DNA of 64,000 nucleotides from Aeromicrobium sp. Sec7.5 (GCF_036867135.1 NZ_JBAJIJ010000002.1:186001-250000); one strand, 5' to 3'. Shown: positions 47,280 to 57,451, numbered from the stretch's first letter. Notes: generated from the sequence alone by a model not told the origin. A program made the numbers and translations.

Positions 47280-49826
47280 TTACTCGTGAGGGCCCACGGC
47301 GATGATCCGCAGCACGGCTTCGCCGGCCTCGTCGGAGGCGTCGAGGTCGACCTCGGCGGTGATGCCCCAGTCGCGGTCGCCCTCGGGGTCGAGGAACACC
47401 TGACGGACCGTCCACGCGCGTGAGCCGGGCTCGAAGGACGCGGGCGTGCTCTCGTCGACCATGAAGAGCTGCGGGCCGCGCGCCTCGGGGCCCGTGCCGA
47501 TCTCGGGGTACTCCTCGCGGTAGGCCGCCATGGCCTCCATCCAGGCCACCGCGTCCCACCCGTCGTCGCCGTCGAGCCCGCCGAGCTCGGTCCACCGGCC
47601 GAACGCGGCGAGCTCGACCCGTCGGAAGAGGGCGTTGCGCACCAGCACCCGGAAGGCCCGCGCGTTGCCGGTGACGGGCCGGGGCGGCGCCGTGCCGTCG
47701 GCCTTCGGCCGCACGACGGCGGGGTCGTCACCGGGGTTGATGAGCTCCTCCCACTCGTCGAGCAGGCTGGAGTCGGTCTGCCGCACGAGCTCGCCGAGCC
47801 ACTCGGTGAGGTCCTCGAGCTCGGTGTTGCGGGCCTTCTCGGGCACGGTGCGACCGAGGGTCTTGTAGACGTCGGACAGGTACCGGAGCACGAGCCCCTC
47901 GGACCGCGCGAGCTGGTAGTCGCCGATGAGCTCCGAGAACGTCATGGCGCGCTCCCACATCTCGCGCACGACCGACTTCGGCTTGAGCTCGTGGTCGGCG
48001 ACCCAGGGGTGTCCGATCCGGTACGCCTCGTACCCGGCGGTCAGCAGCTCCTCGAGCGGCTTCGGGTGCGTGACCTCCTCCAGCAGCTCCATGCGCTCGT
48101 CGTACTCGATGCCGTCCATCTTCATCTCGCCGATCGCCTCGCCCCGGGCCCGGTGGCGCTGGGCGTTGATGATGGGGCGCGGGTCGTCGAGGGTCGACTC
48201 GACGACCGAGACGACGTCGAGCGCGTAGGTGGGTGCCTCGCGGTCGAGCAGGTCGAGCGCCGCGACCGCGAACGGCGACAGCGGCTGGTTCAGCGCGAAG
48301 TTGGCCTGCAGGTCGATCGTGAGACGCAGCGTGCGGCCCTCGGCGTCTGGCGGGTCGACGGCCTCGACGACCTCGCCGGCGAGCAGCGCCTCGATGATGC
48401 CCTCGACCTCGGCCAGCATCCGGTCCTGCGACTCTTCGGTCTCCCCACTCTCGCGCAGGAGCCGCTCGAGCGAGGCGCGCGCGTCGCCGGGGCGGCTCAC
48501 GACGTCGAGCACCATCGCGTGGCTGACCCGCATGCGGGAGACGAGCGGCTCCGGCGTGCCGGTGGAGAGCTTCTCGAAGGTGCCCTGCCCCCACGACACG
48601 AAGCCCTCGGGCGGCTTCTTGCGCTGGATCTTGCGCTGCTTCTTCGGGTCGTCACCGGCCTTGCGCACGAGTCGTGCGTTCTCGATCTCGTGCTCGGGCG
48701 CCTCCACCACGACGTGGCCGATCGTGTCGTAGCCGGCGCGACCGGCGCGGCCGGCGATCTGCTGGAACTCGCGGACCTGCAGCTGGCGCTGCCTCGTGCC
48801 GTCGTACTTGCTGAGGCCGCTGAACAGCACGGTGCGGATCGGCACGTTGATGCCGACGCCGAGCGTGTCGGTGCCGCACACGACCTTGAGCAGACCCTGC
48901 TGCGTGAGCGTCTCGACGAGGCGGCGGTACCGCGGGAGCATGCCCGCGTGGTGCACCCCGACGCCCATGCGCACGAGCCGCGAGAGCGTCTTGCCGAATG
49001 CCGACGAGAACCGGAAGTCACCGAGGGCCTCGGCGATGCGGTCGCGCTCCTCACGCGTCGCGACCTTGATGCTCGTCAGCGCCTGCGCCCGCTCGAGGGC
49101 CGAGAGCTGCGTGAAGTGGACGACGTACACCGGCGTCTGCCCGGTCTCGATCAGCTCCTCGAGGGTCTCCTGCACCGGGGTCGTCACGTACTCGCTCACG
49201 AGCGGGACCGGACGCTCGGTCGAGGAGACCACGGCGGTGTCGCGGCCCGTGCGGCGCGTGAGGTCGTCCTCGAGCCGCGTGGTGTCGCCGAGCGTGGCCG
49301 ACATCAGCAGGAACTGCGCCTTCGGCAGCTCGATCAGGGGCACCTGCCACGCCCACCCCCGGTCGGGATCGGCGTAGAAGTGGAACTCGTCCATCACGAC
49401 CAGGCCGATGTCGGCGACGGCACCCTCGCGCAGGGCCATGTTGGCCAGGATCTCGGCCGTCGCGGCGATGATCGGGGCATCGGCGTTGACGGCCGCGTCG
49501 CCCGTGACCATGCCGACGTTCTCGGCGCCGAAGATCTCGCAGAGGTCGAAGAACTTCTCGCTGACCAAGGCCTTGATCGGTGCGGTGTAGACGCTGCACT
49601 CGCCTCGCGCCAGGGTCGCCGCCATCGCGCCGGTGGCGACGAGGCTCTTGCCCGAGCCCGTCGGCGTGGCCAGCACGACGTTGGAGCCGGCGACGCACTC
49701 GAGGATCGCCTCGTCCTGCGCCGGATAGAGCGTCAGGCCGCGGCTCTCGACCCACTGGGAGATCGCGTCGTAGACGGCGTCCTCGTCGTACGGCCCACGG
49801 TCGGGGAGCAGGTCGACGAGGCGCAT
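47280..49826 (-). CDS. DEAD/DEAH-box helicase with DUF3516 C-terminus (Ski2-like)
   Basis: 848 aa. RecA domain 1: Q-like region, TPTGSGKSLVATGAM (motif I), MDEFHFYADP (DExH motif II) and LMSATLGD (motif III). RecA domain 2: FGKTLSRLVRMGVGVHHAGMLPRYR, and QIAGRAGRAGYD (motif VI). The second half is the DUF3516 region found in actinobacteria, replacing the usual winged-helix/ratchet. Likely an RNA helicase in decay or ribosome maintenance, with no known partner here. Confidence 0.9.
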   Translation of the reverse strand: MRLVDLLPDRGPYDEDAVYDAISQWVESRGLTLYPAQDEAILECVAGSNVVLATPTGSGKSLVATGAMAATLARGECSVYTAPIKALVSEKFFDLCEIFGAENVGMVTGDAAVNADAPIIAATAEILANMALREGAVADIGLVVMDEFHFYADPDRGWAWQVPLIELPKAQFLLMSATLGDTTRLEDDLTRRTGRDTAVVSSTERPVPLVSEYVTTPVQETLEELIETGQTPVYVVHFTQLSALERAQALTSIKVATREERDRIAEALGDFRFSSAFGKTLSRLVRMGVGVHHAGMLPRYRRLVETLTQQGLLKVVCGTDTLGVGINVPIRTVLFSGLSKYDGTRQRQLQVREFQQIAGRAGRAGYDTIGHVVVEAPEHEIENARLVRKAGDDPKKQRKIQRKKPPEGFVSWGQGTFEKLSTGTPEPLVSRMRVSHAMVLDVVSRPGDARASLERLLRESGETEESQDRMLAEVEGIIEALLAGEVVEAVDPPDAEGRTLRLTIDLQANFALNQPLSPFAVAALDLLDREAPTYALDVVSVVESTLDDPRPIINAQRHRARGEAIGEMKMDGIEYDERMELLEEVTHPKPLEELLTAGYEAYRIGHPWVADHELKPKSVVREMWERAMTFSELIGDYQLARSEGLVLRYLSDVYKTLGRTVPEKARNTELEDLTEWLGELVRQTDSSLLDEWEELINPGDDPAVVRPKADGTAPPRPVTGNARAFRVLVRNALFRRVELAAFGRWTELGGLDGDDGWDAVAWMEAMAAYREEYPEIGTGPEARGPQLFMVDESTPASFEPGSRAWTVRQVFLDPEGDRDWGITAEVDLDASDEAGEAVLRIIAVGPHE

Positions 49827-49896
49827 GGGCCCATTGTCGCGGACCCGACCCCGGGACCCCCGTCGGGCCGCTCGAGGCGCTCGCTAGGGTCAAGGC

Positions 49897-50847
49897 ATGC
49901 GTGCGGTACAGATCACATCCCTGGACGGTCCCGAGGCAGTCGGCGTGGCGGAGGTCGAGGTTCCCGACTCCGCCGGCAAGGTGCTCATCGAGGTGAAGGC
50001 TGCAGGCGTGGCGTTCCCCGACGTGCTCCAGACCCGTGGCCAGTACCAGTTCAAGCCCGACCTCCCCTTCGTGCCGGGCTCGGAGGTCGCCGGTCTCGTG
50101 CTCGAGGCGCCCGAGGACTCCGAGTTCGCGCCGGGCGACCGCGTCGCGGCGCTGAGCTTCCTCGGCGGCTTCGCCGAGCAGGTCGCGGTCGACGAGCAGT
50201 TCGTCCTGCCACTGCCCGAGTCGGTCGCGTTCGACAAGGGCGCATCGGTGATCTTCAACTACGGCACGGCCTACTTCGCGCTGATCGAGCGCGGCCACCT
50301 GCAGCCCGGCGAGTCGGTGCTGGTGCACGGAGCCGCCGGCGGCATCGGCACGGCGGCGATCCAGACCGCCAAGGCGTTCGGCGCGGGCCGGGTCGTCGCG
50401 GTCGTCTCGACCGACGCCAAGGGCGAGGTCGCGGTCGCCGCGGGCGCCGACGAGTACCTGCTGGCCGACGGCTTCCGCGACAAGCTCGGTGAGAAGGTCG
50501 ACCTCGTGGTCGACCCGGTGGGCGGCGACCGGTTCACCGACTCGCTGCGGAGCCTGAAGGAGGACGGCCGCCTGCTGGTCATCGGCTTCACGGGCGGGTC
50601 CATCCCCGAGGTCAAGGTCAACCGCCTCCTGCTGAACAACACGACCGTGGTCGGCGTCGGCTGGGGCGCCTACGCGCTCAGCCGCCAGGGGCACATCCGC
50701 ATGGAGTGGGACGCCCTGCTGCCGCACCTCGCCTCGGGTGCGCTGGACCCCGTCATCTCGTCCTCGCGTCCGCTCGACGGCGTGACCGACGCCCTGCTCG
50801 AGATCGACGAGCGCCGGGCGACCGGCAAGGTCCTGCTCGTCCCCTGA
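49897..50847 (+). CDS. Zinc-independent NADPH:quinone oxidoreductase (MDR family)
   Basis: 316 aa. GroES-like N-terminal domain (VAFPDVLQTRGQYQ, PFVPGSEVAG, GDRVAAL) and a Rossmann domain with VLVHGAAGGIGTAAIQTAKAFGA; VDPVGGDRF and TGKVLLVP. It lacks the zinc-binding cysteines. It reduces quinones or enones with NADPH. ATG 49897 is six bases after TAGGGT (49885-49890): leaderless. Confidence 0.9.
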   Translation: MRAVQITSLDGPEAVGVAEVEVPDSAGKVLIEVKAAGVAFPDVLQTRGQYQFKPDLPFVPGSEVAGLVLEAPEDSEFAPGDRVAALSFLGGFAEQVAVDEQFVLPLPESVAFDKGASVIFNYGTAYFALIERGHLQPGESVLVHGAAGGIGTAAIQTAKAFGAGRVVAVVSTDAKGEVAVAAGADEYLLADGFRDKLGEKVDLVVDPVGGDRFTDSLRSLKEDGRLLVIGFTGGSIPEVKVNRLLLNNTTVVGVGWGAYALSRQGHIRMEWDALLPHLASGALDPVISSSRPLDGVTDALLEIDERRATGKVLLVP

Positions 50848-50865
50848 TCGCCTGAGGACACCGCC

Positions 50866-51453
50866 GTGCCCAACCCCACCGAGGTCCACGACCCGCGCTC
50901 CGGCGGTTGGGTCGCGGTGCTGACCGCCGCCACGACCACCGCGATCCTGCAGGACGGGTTCGACACGCTCGAGGGAGTGCTGCTCGACGCCGCGAGGATC
51001 GGGGGCCTGCGTCCCGACGACCTCCGGGCGCTCGCCGGGGTCGATGACCCCACTCCTCGGGCGTTCGTCGACCTCGTCACGGTCGCCCCGCACCCGCTCA
51101 TGACCCTGCAGGTCGAGGGTGATGTCGCCTCCGTCGAGCGCACCCGCGTGCCGAACGGCAGCTGCCTGTGGCGCGTCGACGCCGACGGCTCCCGGCGGGT
51201 GCTGACCTACTTCGACGGCCCGGCGTACGGCTGGCGCAACGGCCGTGGCTACCTCGCGCCGGTCGAGCCCCTCGGCCCGTGGGCCACGTTCGAGGGCCAC
51301 GAGTACGCCGCGGCATTCCCGGCCGGCGAGACCGAGCGCGTCGGCCTGGTCGCGGTGGGCGACGAGCCCCCGGAGGGCTTCGCCTGGACCCGTCCCGGCA
51401 TCTCCCAGCGCTACGTCCCCGTCACGGAGCTGGAGTCGCTCACGACCCGCTGA
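50866..51453 (+). CDS. Hypothetical soluble protein
   Basis: 195 aa; not recognised. No signal peptide or membrane helix. It has a mixed alpha/beta look, with short conserved-looking words RVPNGSCLWRVDADGSRRV, FDGPAYGWRNGRGYLAP and FEGHEYAAAFP. GTG start at 50866, 18 bases after the quinone reductase stop, suggests co-transcription with it. Confidence 0.65.
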   Translation: MPNPTEVHDPRSGGWVAVLTAATTTAILQDGFDTLEGVLLDAARIGGLRPDDLRALAGVDDPTPRAFVDLVTVAPHPLMTLQVEGDVASVERTRVPNGSCLWRVDADGSRRVLTYFDGPAYGWRNGRGYLAPVEPLGPWATFEGHEYAAAFPAGETERVGLVAVGDEPPEGFAWTRPGISQRYVPVTELESLTTR

Positions 51454-51482
51454 GCTTCCCCGAGATTGGTGGGTCCTCGCTG

Positions 51483-52580
51483 TTACCCGCGCAGCTGGGC
51501 GGCGAGGGGGCAGTCGAACGGATCGCGGGCGCGCAGGCCCACGTTGTTCAGGTAGTCGACCACGATGGCGTAGGAGTGGAAGAGCCCGACCTCCATGTAG
51601 TCGATGCCCTCCTTCTCGCAGTGGGCCCGGACCAGCGGCTGCGCCTTCTTGAGGTTGCAGCGCGGCATGCTCGGGAACAGGTGGTGCTCGATCTGGTAGT
51701 TCAGGCCGCCCATGGCCCAGTCGGTGACGGGGTTGCCGCGGACGTTGCGCGAGACCATGACCTGGCGCCGCAGGAAGTCGAGCTTCATCTCCGGCGGGAT
51801 GATCGGCATGCCCTTGTGGGCCGGCGCGAACGAGGCCCCGAGGCAGAAGCCGAACACGGCCATCTGGAGCGCGAAGAACGCCACTGCCTTGCCGAGCGGC
51901 AGGAACGCCAGCAGCACCACGACGTAGATCGAGAGACGCCCGACGACCAGTGCGAGCTCGGTGCGCCGCCACGGCTGCTTCGAGGTCTTGTCACGCGCGG
52001 CGCGAATGCTCTCGGCGTGCAGGTTGAGTCCCTCGAGCGTGAGCAGCGGGAAGAACAGCCATCCCTGACGCTTCACGAACCACCCGGCGAAGCCCGTCGT
52101 GCGCTGGGCGACGATGCCTGGCGTGAAGGCGATCGCGCCGGGGCCGATGTCGGGGTCGTAGCCCTCGAGGTTCGGGCCACGGTGGTGCATGTTGTGCTTC
52201 GCCCGCCACCACGCGAAGCTCAGGCCCGCGAAGGCGCCGGCCAGGATCCGCGCGGTCCACGCGTTGCGCGCGGGCGAGCTGAAGATCTGGCGATGGGCCG
52301 CGTCATGGCCCAGGAAGCCGAACTGCGTCACGATGACGCCGAGCAGTGCGGCCAGGATCAGCTGGAACCAGGAGTTGCCGAGCAGGAAGAAGCCGACCCA
52401 GATCCCGATGAACGCGGCGACGTGGACGCCGATCTGCCACACGTAGTAGCCGCGGCGCCGCTCGAGGAGCCCGGCGGCCTTCACCTCCTGCATCAGGTCG
52501 GTGAAGTGGCTGACGTAGCCGCCGGCTTTCGCCGTGGGGGTCGGTGGTTGCTGGTCGATCGTGCGGGTGATGGATTCCAT
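51483..52580 (-). CDS. Acyl-CoA/fatty acid desaturase, membrane type (DesA3-like)
   Basis: 365 aa. The three histidine boxes of membrane di-iron desaturases are present: GHDAAH (HxxxH), KHNMHH (HxxHH) and QIEHHLF (QxxHH), with two pairs of membrane helices between. It probably introduces a delta-9 double bond to give oleoyl chains; these are the substrate of the tmsA/tmsB pair at 60.9-63.5 kb. ATG 52580 has AAGGGGA upstream. An electron donor gene is not adjacent. Confidence 0.9.
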   Translation of the reverse strand: MESITRTIDQQPPTPTAKAGGYVSHFTDLMQEVKAAGLLERRRGYYVWQIGVHVAAFIGIWVGFFLLGNSWFQLILAALLGVIVTQFGFLGHDAAHRQIFSSPARNAWTARILAGAFAGLSFAWWRAKHNMHHRGPNLEGYDPDIGPGAIAFTPGIVAQRTTGFAGWFVKRQGWLFFPLLTLEGLNLHAESIRAARDKTSKQPWRRTELALVVGRLSIYVVVLLAFLPLGKAVAFFALQMAVFGFCLGASFAPAHKGMPIIPPEMKLDFLRRQVMVSRNVRGNPVTDWAMGGLNYQIEHHLFPSMPRCNLKKAQPLVRAHCEKEGIDYMEVGLFHSYAIVVDYLNNVGLRARDPFDCPLAAQLRG

Positions 52581-52789
52581 CGGGCGTCCCCTTGGGACTG
52601 GAGTGGTGTGCGACACCGAGCCCGGTCGTCCTCCGCGCGGCCTGCGTACTGCTTCAGGCTACGCGTCTTTGCCCCACTCGCAGACCGCACGACATTTCCC
52701 CAGGATGAACGTCGTGGACGCCGGCCGCGGCCTACGAGAAATTGTCGACATGACGACACCACACCTCGGCCCGCCGGCCGTCCCGTCAG

Positions 52790-52815
52790 CGCAGCTCGGC
52801 GCGCGCCGAGCTGCG
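52790..52815. terminator. Perfect 26-bp palindrome
   Basis: CGCAGCTCGGCGC and its exact complement meet without a loop, 67 bases beyond the stop of the DUF2238 gene and about 210 bases before the desaturase start (minus strand). It may be a terminator of the former or a dimer-binding site. The rest of the gap (52581-52881) shows no gene. Confidence 0.6.
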
Positions 52816-52881
52816 GACGCAGGTCGGGCCGGCGCGACGGGGATGTCGACCACGCCGTCCGGCACGACTGCGCGACCGGGG

Positions 52882-53526
52882 TCAGCCCTGCGTGCGGGGC
52901 AGCACGACCGGCGGCTCCTCAGCAGCGAGTCGACCCCGCCGCCATGCTCGGTGGAGCAGCAGACCGCCCACGACCGAGCCGCTGGTGCCGAGCGCGAGGT
53001 CGCCCAGCGTGTCCTCGTAGAGCCGCTCCGGCAGCGCGTCCCACCGGTGCAGGAAGGCGAAGTACTCGGCGACCTCCCACAGGAGCGCCGCACTGGCGCC
53101 GACCGCGAGCGACCGTTCCACCACGGCCGCACGGGAGGCCGTGCGCGGGAGCGTCAGCAGCAGCACGGCGACCACGAGCAGACCCGTGTTGACGAAGTGC
53201 ATCCAGTCGTCGAACCACCAGATCCGGTCGTACAGGTCGAGCCGGTTGCCCAGGATGTCCGAGAAGCACGGGATCGTGATGCACAGGTCCGCGAGCCAGG
53301 GGAACGACATGCGTTCGCGCCAGTACAGCGCCCACAGCAGCGGCACGGTGAAGGCGAGGGCCGGGTAGCTGATCGCGCGCCACCAGGCCGCCTTGTCCTG
53401 CATGTTGCCCATGTTCGGGTCGACCAGCGCCGCGAACAGCAGAAGAACGAGGATCGCCTTCGCGGCGATGTCGAGCTGACGCACGGTGGAGTCGAAGCGA
53501 CCCCTGGGCTCCACGGTGCTGTCCAT
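52882..53526 (-). CDS. DUF2238-like multi-pass membrane protein
   Basis: 214 aa with about five to six helices: AAKAILVLLLFAALVDP, ISYPALAFTVPLLWALYW, a motif-rich NRLDLYDRIWWFDDWMHFVNTG before a third helix, SAALLWEVAEYFAFL, and LGTSGSVVGGLLLH. The D-D-x-x-H and W-E-x-x-E-Y pattern suits the DUF2238/YjdF-like family. Function unknown. Confidence 0.75.
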   Translation of the reverse strand: MDSTVEPRGRFDSTVRQLDIAAKAILVLLLFAALVDPNMGNMQDKAAWWRAISYPALAFTVPLLWALYWRERMSFPWLADLCITIPCFSDILGNRLDLYDRIWWFDDWMHFVNTGLLVVAVLLLTLPRTASRAAVVERSLAVGASAALLWEVAEYFAFLHRWDALPERLYEDTLGDLALGTSGSVVGGLLLHRAWRRGRLAAEEPPVVLPRTQG

Positions 53527-53556
53527 CCGACGACCCTAGCGGGCCGCGGCGGGCCC

Positions 53557-55860
53557 TCAGTCGAGGATGTGGCCGAGGACGGACGGCAGGGTGGCCTGCC
53601 AGCCGTGCTTGAGCTCCGCCACCGGCACGCTGAACTGACCCTCGACCACGAGGTCGGGGCCACCGGTGCGACCGATCGACGCGAGCTCGACACCGTGCTT
53701 CTCGGCGAGGGCGACGAAGGCGTCGTGGTCGGCCTCGGCCACCGTGACGATCGCGCGGGCCGAGGACTCGCTGAACAGGTCGAGGAACGGGTCGTCGAGC
53801 GCGACCGTGACGCCGACGCCGTGGCGGAAGGTCGACTCGGCGAGAGCGACGGCCAGGCCGCCGTCGGAGAGGTCGTGGCTGGAGGTCAGGAGGCCGGCGG
53901 CGATCGCCTCGCGCGCGAGGGCGCCGAGCGCCTGCTCGGCCGGCAGGTCGACCCGCGGCGGCAGGCCGCCGAGGTGACCGTGGACCACATCGGCCCACGT
54001 GCCACCGGAGAGCTCCTCCTGGGTCGAGCCGAGCAGCAGCACGTGCTCGCCCTCGGCGGCGAAGCCGTGGCGGACGCGCTTCGTGACGTCGTCGACAACA
54101 CCGAGGACGCCCACGACCGGGGTCGGCAGGATCGCGGTCTCGCCGGTCTGGTTGTAGAACGACACGTTGCCGCCGGTGACCGGGATGCCGAGCTCGGCGC
54201 ACGCGTCCTTCAGGCCGTGCGTGGCCTGCTCGAACTGCCACATGACGTCGGGGTCCTCCGGCGAGCCGAAGTTCAGGCAGTCCGTGACCGCGAGCGGCAG
54301 CGCGCCGGCGACCGAGATGTTGCGGAACGACTCGGCGAGGGCCAGCTGCGCACCGACGTACGGGTCGAGCTTGGCGAAGCGGCCGTTGCAGTCCGTGGAG
54401 ACGGCCACGCCGAGGTTCGACTCCGGGTCGATGCGGATGACGCCGGCGTCGTCGGGCTGTGACGACACGGTGTTGCCCTGCACGTAGCGGTCGTACTGGT
54501 CGGTGACCCACGACTTGTCGGCGATGTTGGCCGAGGCCAGGACCTGCACAAGCTGGTCGCGCAGCTCGTCGCCGGACGCCGGACGCGGCAGCTGCTCGGC
54601 ACCCTTCGACTGGAGCATGTCCTGCCAGAACGGGCGGGCGAAAGGGCGCTCGTACGTCGGGCCGTCGTGCGCGACCGAGCGCGGCGGCACGTCGACGACG
54701 GTCTCGCCGTGCCAGTCGATGACGAGCCGGCCGGTGTCGGTGACCTCGCCGACGACGACGGCCTCGACGTCCCACTTCGCGCAGATGGCCATGAACGCGT
54801 CCAGGTTGGCGGGCTCGACGACCGCCATCATGCGCTCCTGGCTCTCGCTCATGAGGATCTCCTCGGGGCTGAGCGACGAGTCACGCAGCGGCACGGTGTC
54901 GAGCTCGACACGCATGCCGCCGTCGCCGGCCGAGGCGAGCTCGCTCGTGGCGCAGGACAGGCCGGCACCACCGAGGTCCTGGATGCCGCCGACCACGCCG
55001 GCGGCGAACAGCTCGAGCGTGCACTCGATCAGGAGCTTCTCCATGAAAGGGTCGCCGACCTGGACCGCGGGGCGCTTCGACGGGCCGGTCGACTCGAAGG
55101 TCTCCGAGGCGAGCACCGAGACACCGCCGATGCCGTCGCCGCCGGTGCGGGCGCCGTAGAGCACGACCTGGTTGCCGACGCCCGTGGCGTGGGCGAGGTG
55201 GAGGTCCTCGTGGCGCAGCACCCCGACGCAGAGGGCGTTGACGAGCGGGTTGCCGAGGTAGGACTCGTCGAACACGACCTCGCCACCGATGTTGGGCAGG
55301 CCGAGGCAGTTGCCGTAGCCACCGACGCCCGCGACGATGCCGGGCAGGACGCGGGCCGTGTCGGGCGCGCTCAGCGGACCGAAGCGCAGCGGGTCCATGA
55401 CCGCGACCGGGCGCGCACCCATCGCGAGGATGTCGCGCACGATGCCGCCGACGCCGGTGGCCGCGCCCTGGTAGGGCTCCACGTAGCTGGGGTGGTTGTG
55501 CGACTCCACCTTGAAGGTGACCGCGTAGCCCTGGCCGATGTCGATCACGCCGGCGTTCTCGCCGATGCCGGCCAGGGTCTTGCCGAGCGGGGTCTCCTGC
55601 GGCAGCTCCCCGAACTTCTTCAGGTGCACCTTGGAGGACTTGTAGGAGCAGTGCTCGCTCCACATGACCGAGTACATCGCCAGCTCGGCGCCGGTGGGGC
55701 GTCGGCCGAGGATCTCGACGATCTTCTCGAACTCGTCGGGCTTGAGCCCGAGCTCGGCCCACGGGAGCTCGCGCTCCGGGGTGGACTCAGCGTGGGAGAC
55801 GGTGTCGAGGGCGGCCTTCGCCGAGGGGTCCAGGACAGGCTTCGCGGGAGCGTCGGTCAC
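53557..55860 (-). CDS. purL: Phosphoribosylformylglycinamidine synthase subunit PurL
   Basis: 767 aa, the small PurL type that works with PurS and Pur[20 protein letters not shown] is the ATP-binding start, [19 protein letters not shown] the metal loop, GDPFMEKLL and [13 protein letters not shown] the domain repeats, and [12 protein letters not shown] the second half. The start is GTG 55860 or ATG 55881; neither has an ideal ribosome-binding site. purS/purQ are not next to it. Confidence 0.94.
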   Translation of the reverse strand: MTDAPAKPVLDPSAKAALDTVSHAESTPERELPWAELGLKPDEFEKIVEILGRRPTGAELAMYSVMWSEHCSYKSSKVHLKKFGELPQETPLGKTLAGIGENAGVIDIGQGYAVTFKVESHNHPSYVEPYQGAATGVGGIVRDILAMGARPVAVMDPLRFGPLSAPDTARVLPGIVAGVGGYGNCLGLPNIGGEVVFDESYLGNPLVNALCVGVLRHEDLHLAHATGVGNQVVLYGARTGGDGIGGVSVLASETFESTGPSKRPAVQVGDPFMEKLLIECTLELFAAGVVGGIQDLGGAGLSCATSELASAGDGGMRVELDTVPLRDSSLSPEEILMSESQERMMAVVEPANLDAFMAICAKWDVEAVVVGEVTDTGRLVIDWHGETVVDVPPRSVAHDGPTYERPFARPFWQDMLQSKGAEQLPRPASGDELRDQLVQVLASANIADKSWVTDQYDRYVQGNTVSSQPDDAGVIRIDPESNLGVAVSTDCNGRFAKLDPYVGAQLALAESFRNISVAGALPLAVTDCLNFGSPEDPDVMWQFEQATHGLKDACAELGIPVTGGNVSFYNQTGETAILPTPVVGVLGVVDDVTKRVRHGFAAEGEHVLLLGSTQEELSGGTWADVVHGHLGGLPPRVDLPAEQALGALAREAIAAGLLTSSHDLSDGGLAVALAESTFRHGVGVTVALDDPFLDLFSESSARAIVTVAEADHDAFVALAEKHGVELASIGRTGGPDLVVEGQFSVPVAELKHGWQATLPSVLGHILD

Positions 55861-55955
55861 GACCTCATCGTATCGGGGCACACGGCCGGACCCGCAGCCA
55901 GCAGGAACCTCGGCCCGGGAGCCAGGCCGCGACCCGCCACGAGCACCACCGGCGC

Positions 55956-56378
55956 TCAGGTGTCGAGGTTCGCGCCGATCTCGCAGAGCGTGGAGTCCGA
56001 TCCCATGGCCTCGAGCTGGGCCTTGAGATCGGCGACGCGCTGCTCGGCCTGGACGACGATCTGGTCACCGACGCGCCCCCACTCCTCGTGGCCGGGATGG
56101 GCCGGGAGCGCGGCGAACAGGTCGGCGATCTCGCGCACGGTCAGTCCGACGCGTTGCGCGAGCTTGGCGATCCGGATGCGGCAGACCGCGGAGTCGTCGA
56201 AGCGGCGTTGATTGCCGGCCGTGCGCACGGCGTTGATCACGCCGTGCTTCTCGTAGAACCGCACCGCTGACGGCGCCACGCCGGACTCGGCGGCGACGTC
56301 GCTGACGGTGAGGACCTCGCCCTCGGAGGCCGGGGCGGAGGCTCCGGCGGGGGTGGGCTGTGCGGCGGTGATCGTCAC
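55956..56378 (-). CDS. MerR-family regulator
   Basis: 140 aa. An Ala/Pro-rich start, then the MerR DNA-binding domain: [26 protein letters not shown] and [26 protein letters not shown] coiled-coil dimer helix (about 105-127) follows. It resembles SoxR in layout but lacks the four-cysteine cluster, so the signal is different. GTG 56378 is six bases after TACGGT. It is divergent from a flavin reductase and an ABM monooxygenase, its likely targets. Confidence 0.88.
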   Translation of the reverse strand: MTITAAQPTPAGASAPASEGEVLTVSDVAAESGVAPSAVRFYEKHGVINAVRTAGNQRRFDDSAVCRIRIAKLAQRVGLTVREIADLFAALPAHPGHEEWGRVGDQIVVQAEQRVADLKAQLEAMGSDSTLCEIGANLDT

Positions 56379-56384
56379 GTCCTC

Positions 56385-56424
56385 ACCGTAAGTCGGATCG
56401 GGCTTGACTTCAACATTGGTTCAA
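56385..56424. promoter_or_regulatory. MerR-type divergent control region
   Basis: Minus strand: TTGAAG (56408-56413), 17 bases, TACGGT (56385-56390), for the merR gene. Plus strand: a candidate -35 TTGACT at 56404-56409. The overlapping A/T-rich words TTGACTTCAA (a near-palindrome) and TTGGTTCAA (56404-56424) are the probable MerR binding region for both genes. Confidence 0.5.
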
Positions 56425-56441
56425 CCCTCAGCGTGGTGGTC

Positions 56442-57056
56442 ATGACGACACCGACACCAGCGCGCAGTGACCGCTCCACGGACCCGACCGGCACCCGCCG
56501 ACGGGTGCTCGTGATCTCCTCCAGCGTCCGGGCGGAGCGGATCGGCCCGGCCATCGCCCACTGGGTCGTCGCAGCCCTGGACGCCGTCGAGGGCGTCGAG
56601 CTCGACCTGATCGACCTCGCCGAGATCACCCTGCCCGACGACGCCCTCCTCAGTCCCGGTGGTGGACCCCGGAGCGAGGTGGCCGACCGCATCGAGGCCG
56701 CCGAGGCGTTCGTCTTCGTGACCCCGGAGTACAACCACTCCTACCCAGCATCCGTGAAGCGGCTGATCGACTGGCACTACGGCCAGTGGATGTTCAAGCC
56801 GGCGACGGTCGTGGCCTACGGCGTCCAGGGAGGGCACGCCGCGATCGAGCACCTGCGCGGGGTCTTCGCCGAGCTGCACATGGTGACCACCCGCCGCTGC
56901 CTCGGACTGGCCGTCCCGTGGAACGCCTTCGACGACGCCGACCAGTACGTGCCGGACGACTCCACGGCCCAGGCGCTGCGGGGCGCCCTGGCCGAGCTGG
57001 ACTGGTGGGCCGGCGTGCTCACCGACGCCCGCATCCACCGCCCCTTCACGACCTGA
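56442..57056 (+). CDS. NADPH-dependent FMN reductase (flavodoxin-fold)
   Basis: 204 aa. VLVISSSVRAERIGPAIAHW is the FMN phosphate loop and FVFVTPEYNHSYPASVKRLIDW the family signature (PEYNxSxP). It reduces flavin or quinones with NAD(P)H. ATG 56442 is used; GTG 56433 is possible. It pairs with the ABM gene, 43 bases downstream, and faces merR. Confidence 0.9.
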   Translation: MTTPTPARSDRSTDPTGTRRRVLVISSSVRAERIGPAIAHWVVAALDAVEGVELDLIDLAEITLPDDALLSPGGGPRSEVADRIEAAEAFVFVTPEYNHSYPASVKRLIDWHYGQWMFKPATVVAYGVQGGHAAIEHLRGVFAELHMVTTRRCLGLAVPWNAFDDADQYVPDDSTAQALRGALAELDWWAGVLTDARIHRPFTT

Positions 57057-57099
57057 CCGCGGCCTTCCAGCCGCGGCACCGACCGAGAGAGGACCGTCC

Positions 57100-57450
57100 A
57101 TGAACGATCACCAGAGCCAGGGCCCGCTCGTCCTGATCAACACCTTCACCGCCGTCGACGGCGGGCTCGACGCCCTGGCTGCCTTCCAGGTCGCCGAGAT
57201 GCAGGACATGAGCGCGGCGGCCAGCGCTCACGGCTGGCTCGGCAACGAGGTCTACCGCTCGCACGACGACACCAGCCTGATCGTCGTCACCCGCTTCCGT
57301 TCGGAGCTGGCCAAGGACGCCTGGGCCGCGACCGAGCGGTTCGGGCAGCACGTCGAGGACCTGGAGCCCCTGGTCCGGGACGTCACCTCCGTCCCGGTGA
57401 CCCCCATCGCCGCCCACGGCGACGGCCGGCGGGCCGACCACGGGTCGTGA
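57100..57450 (+). CDS. Antibiotic biosynthesis monooxygenase (ABM) family protein
   Basis: 116 aa ferredoxin-like dimeric fold: VLINTFTAVDGGLDALAAFQVAEMQ, then GWLGNEVYRSHDDTSLIVVTRFRSE. This is the cofactor-free ABM/heme-degrading-like family. With the neighbouring FMN reductase it may detoxify quinones. Its tail HGDGRRADHGS is short and polar. It ends one base before the convergent repeat-protein gene. Confidence 0.85.
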   Translation: MNDHQSQGPLVLINTFTAVDGGLDALAAFQVAEMQDMSAAASAHGWLGNEVYRSHDDTSLIVVTRFRSELAKDAWAATERFGQHVEDLEPLVRDVTSVPVTPIAAHGDGRRADHGS

Positions 57451-57451
57451 T

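Noticed and set aside
52617..52881. Small gene between the desaturase and the DUF2238 gene
   Set aside because: No frame has a credible start with ribosome-binding site, conserved composition or recognisable motif; only the 26-bp palindrome stands out.
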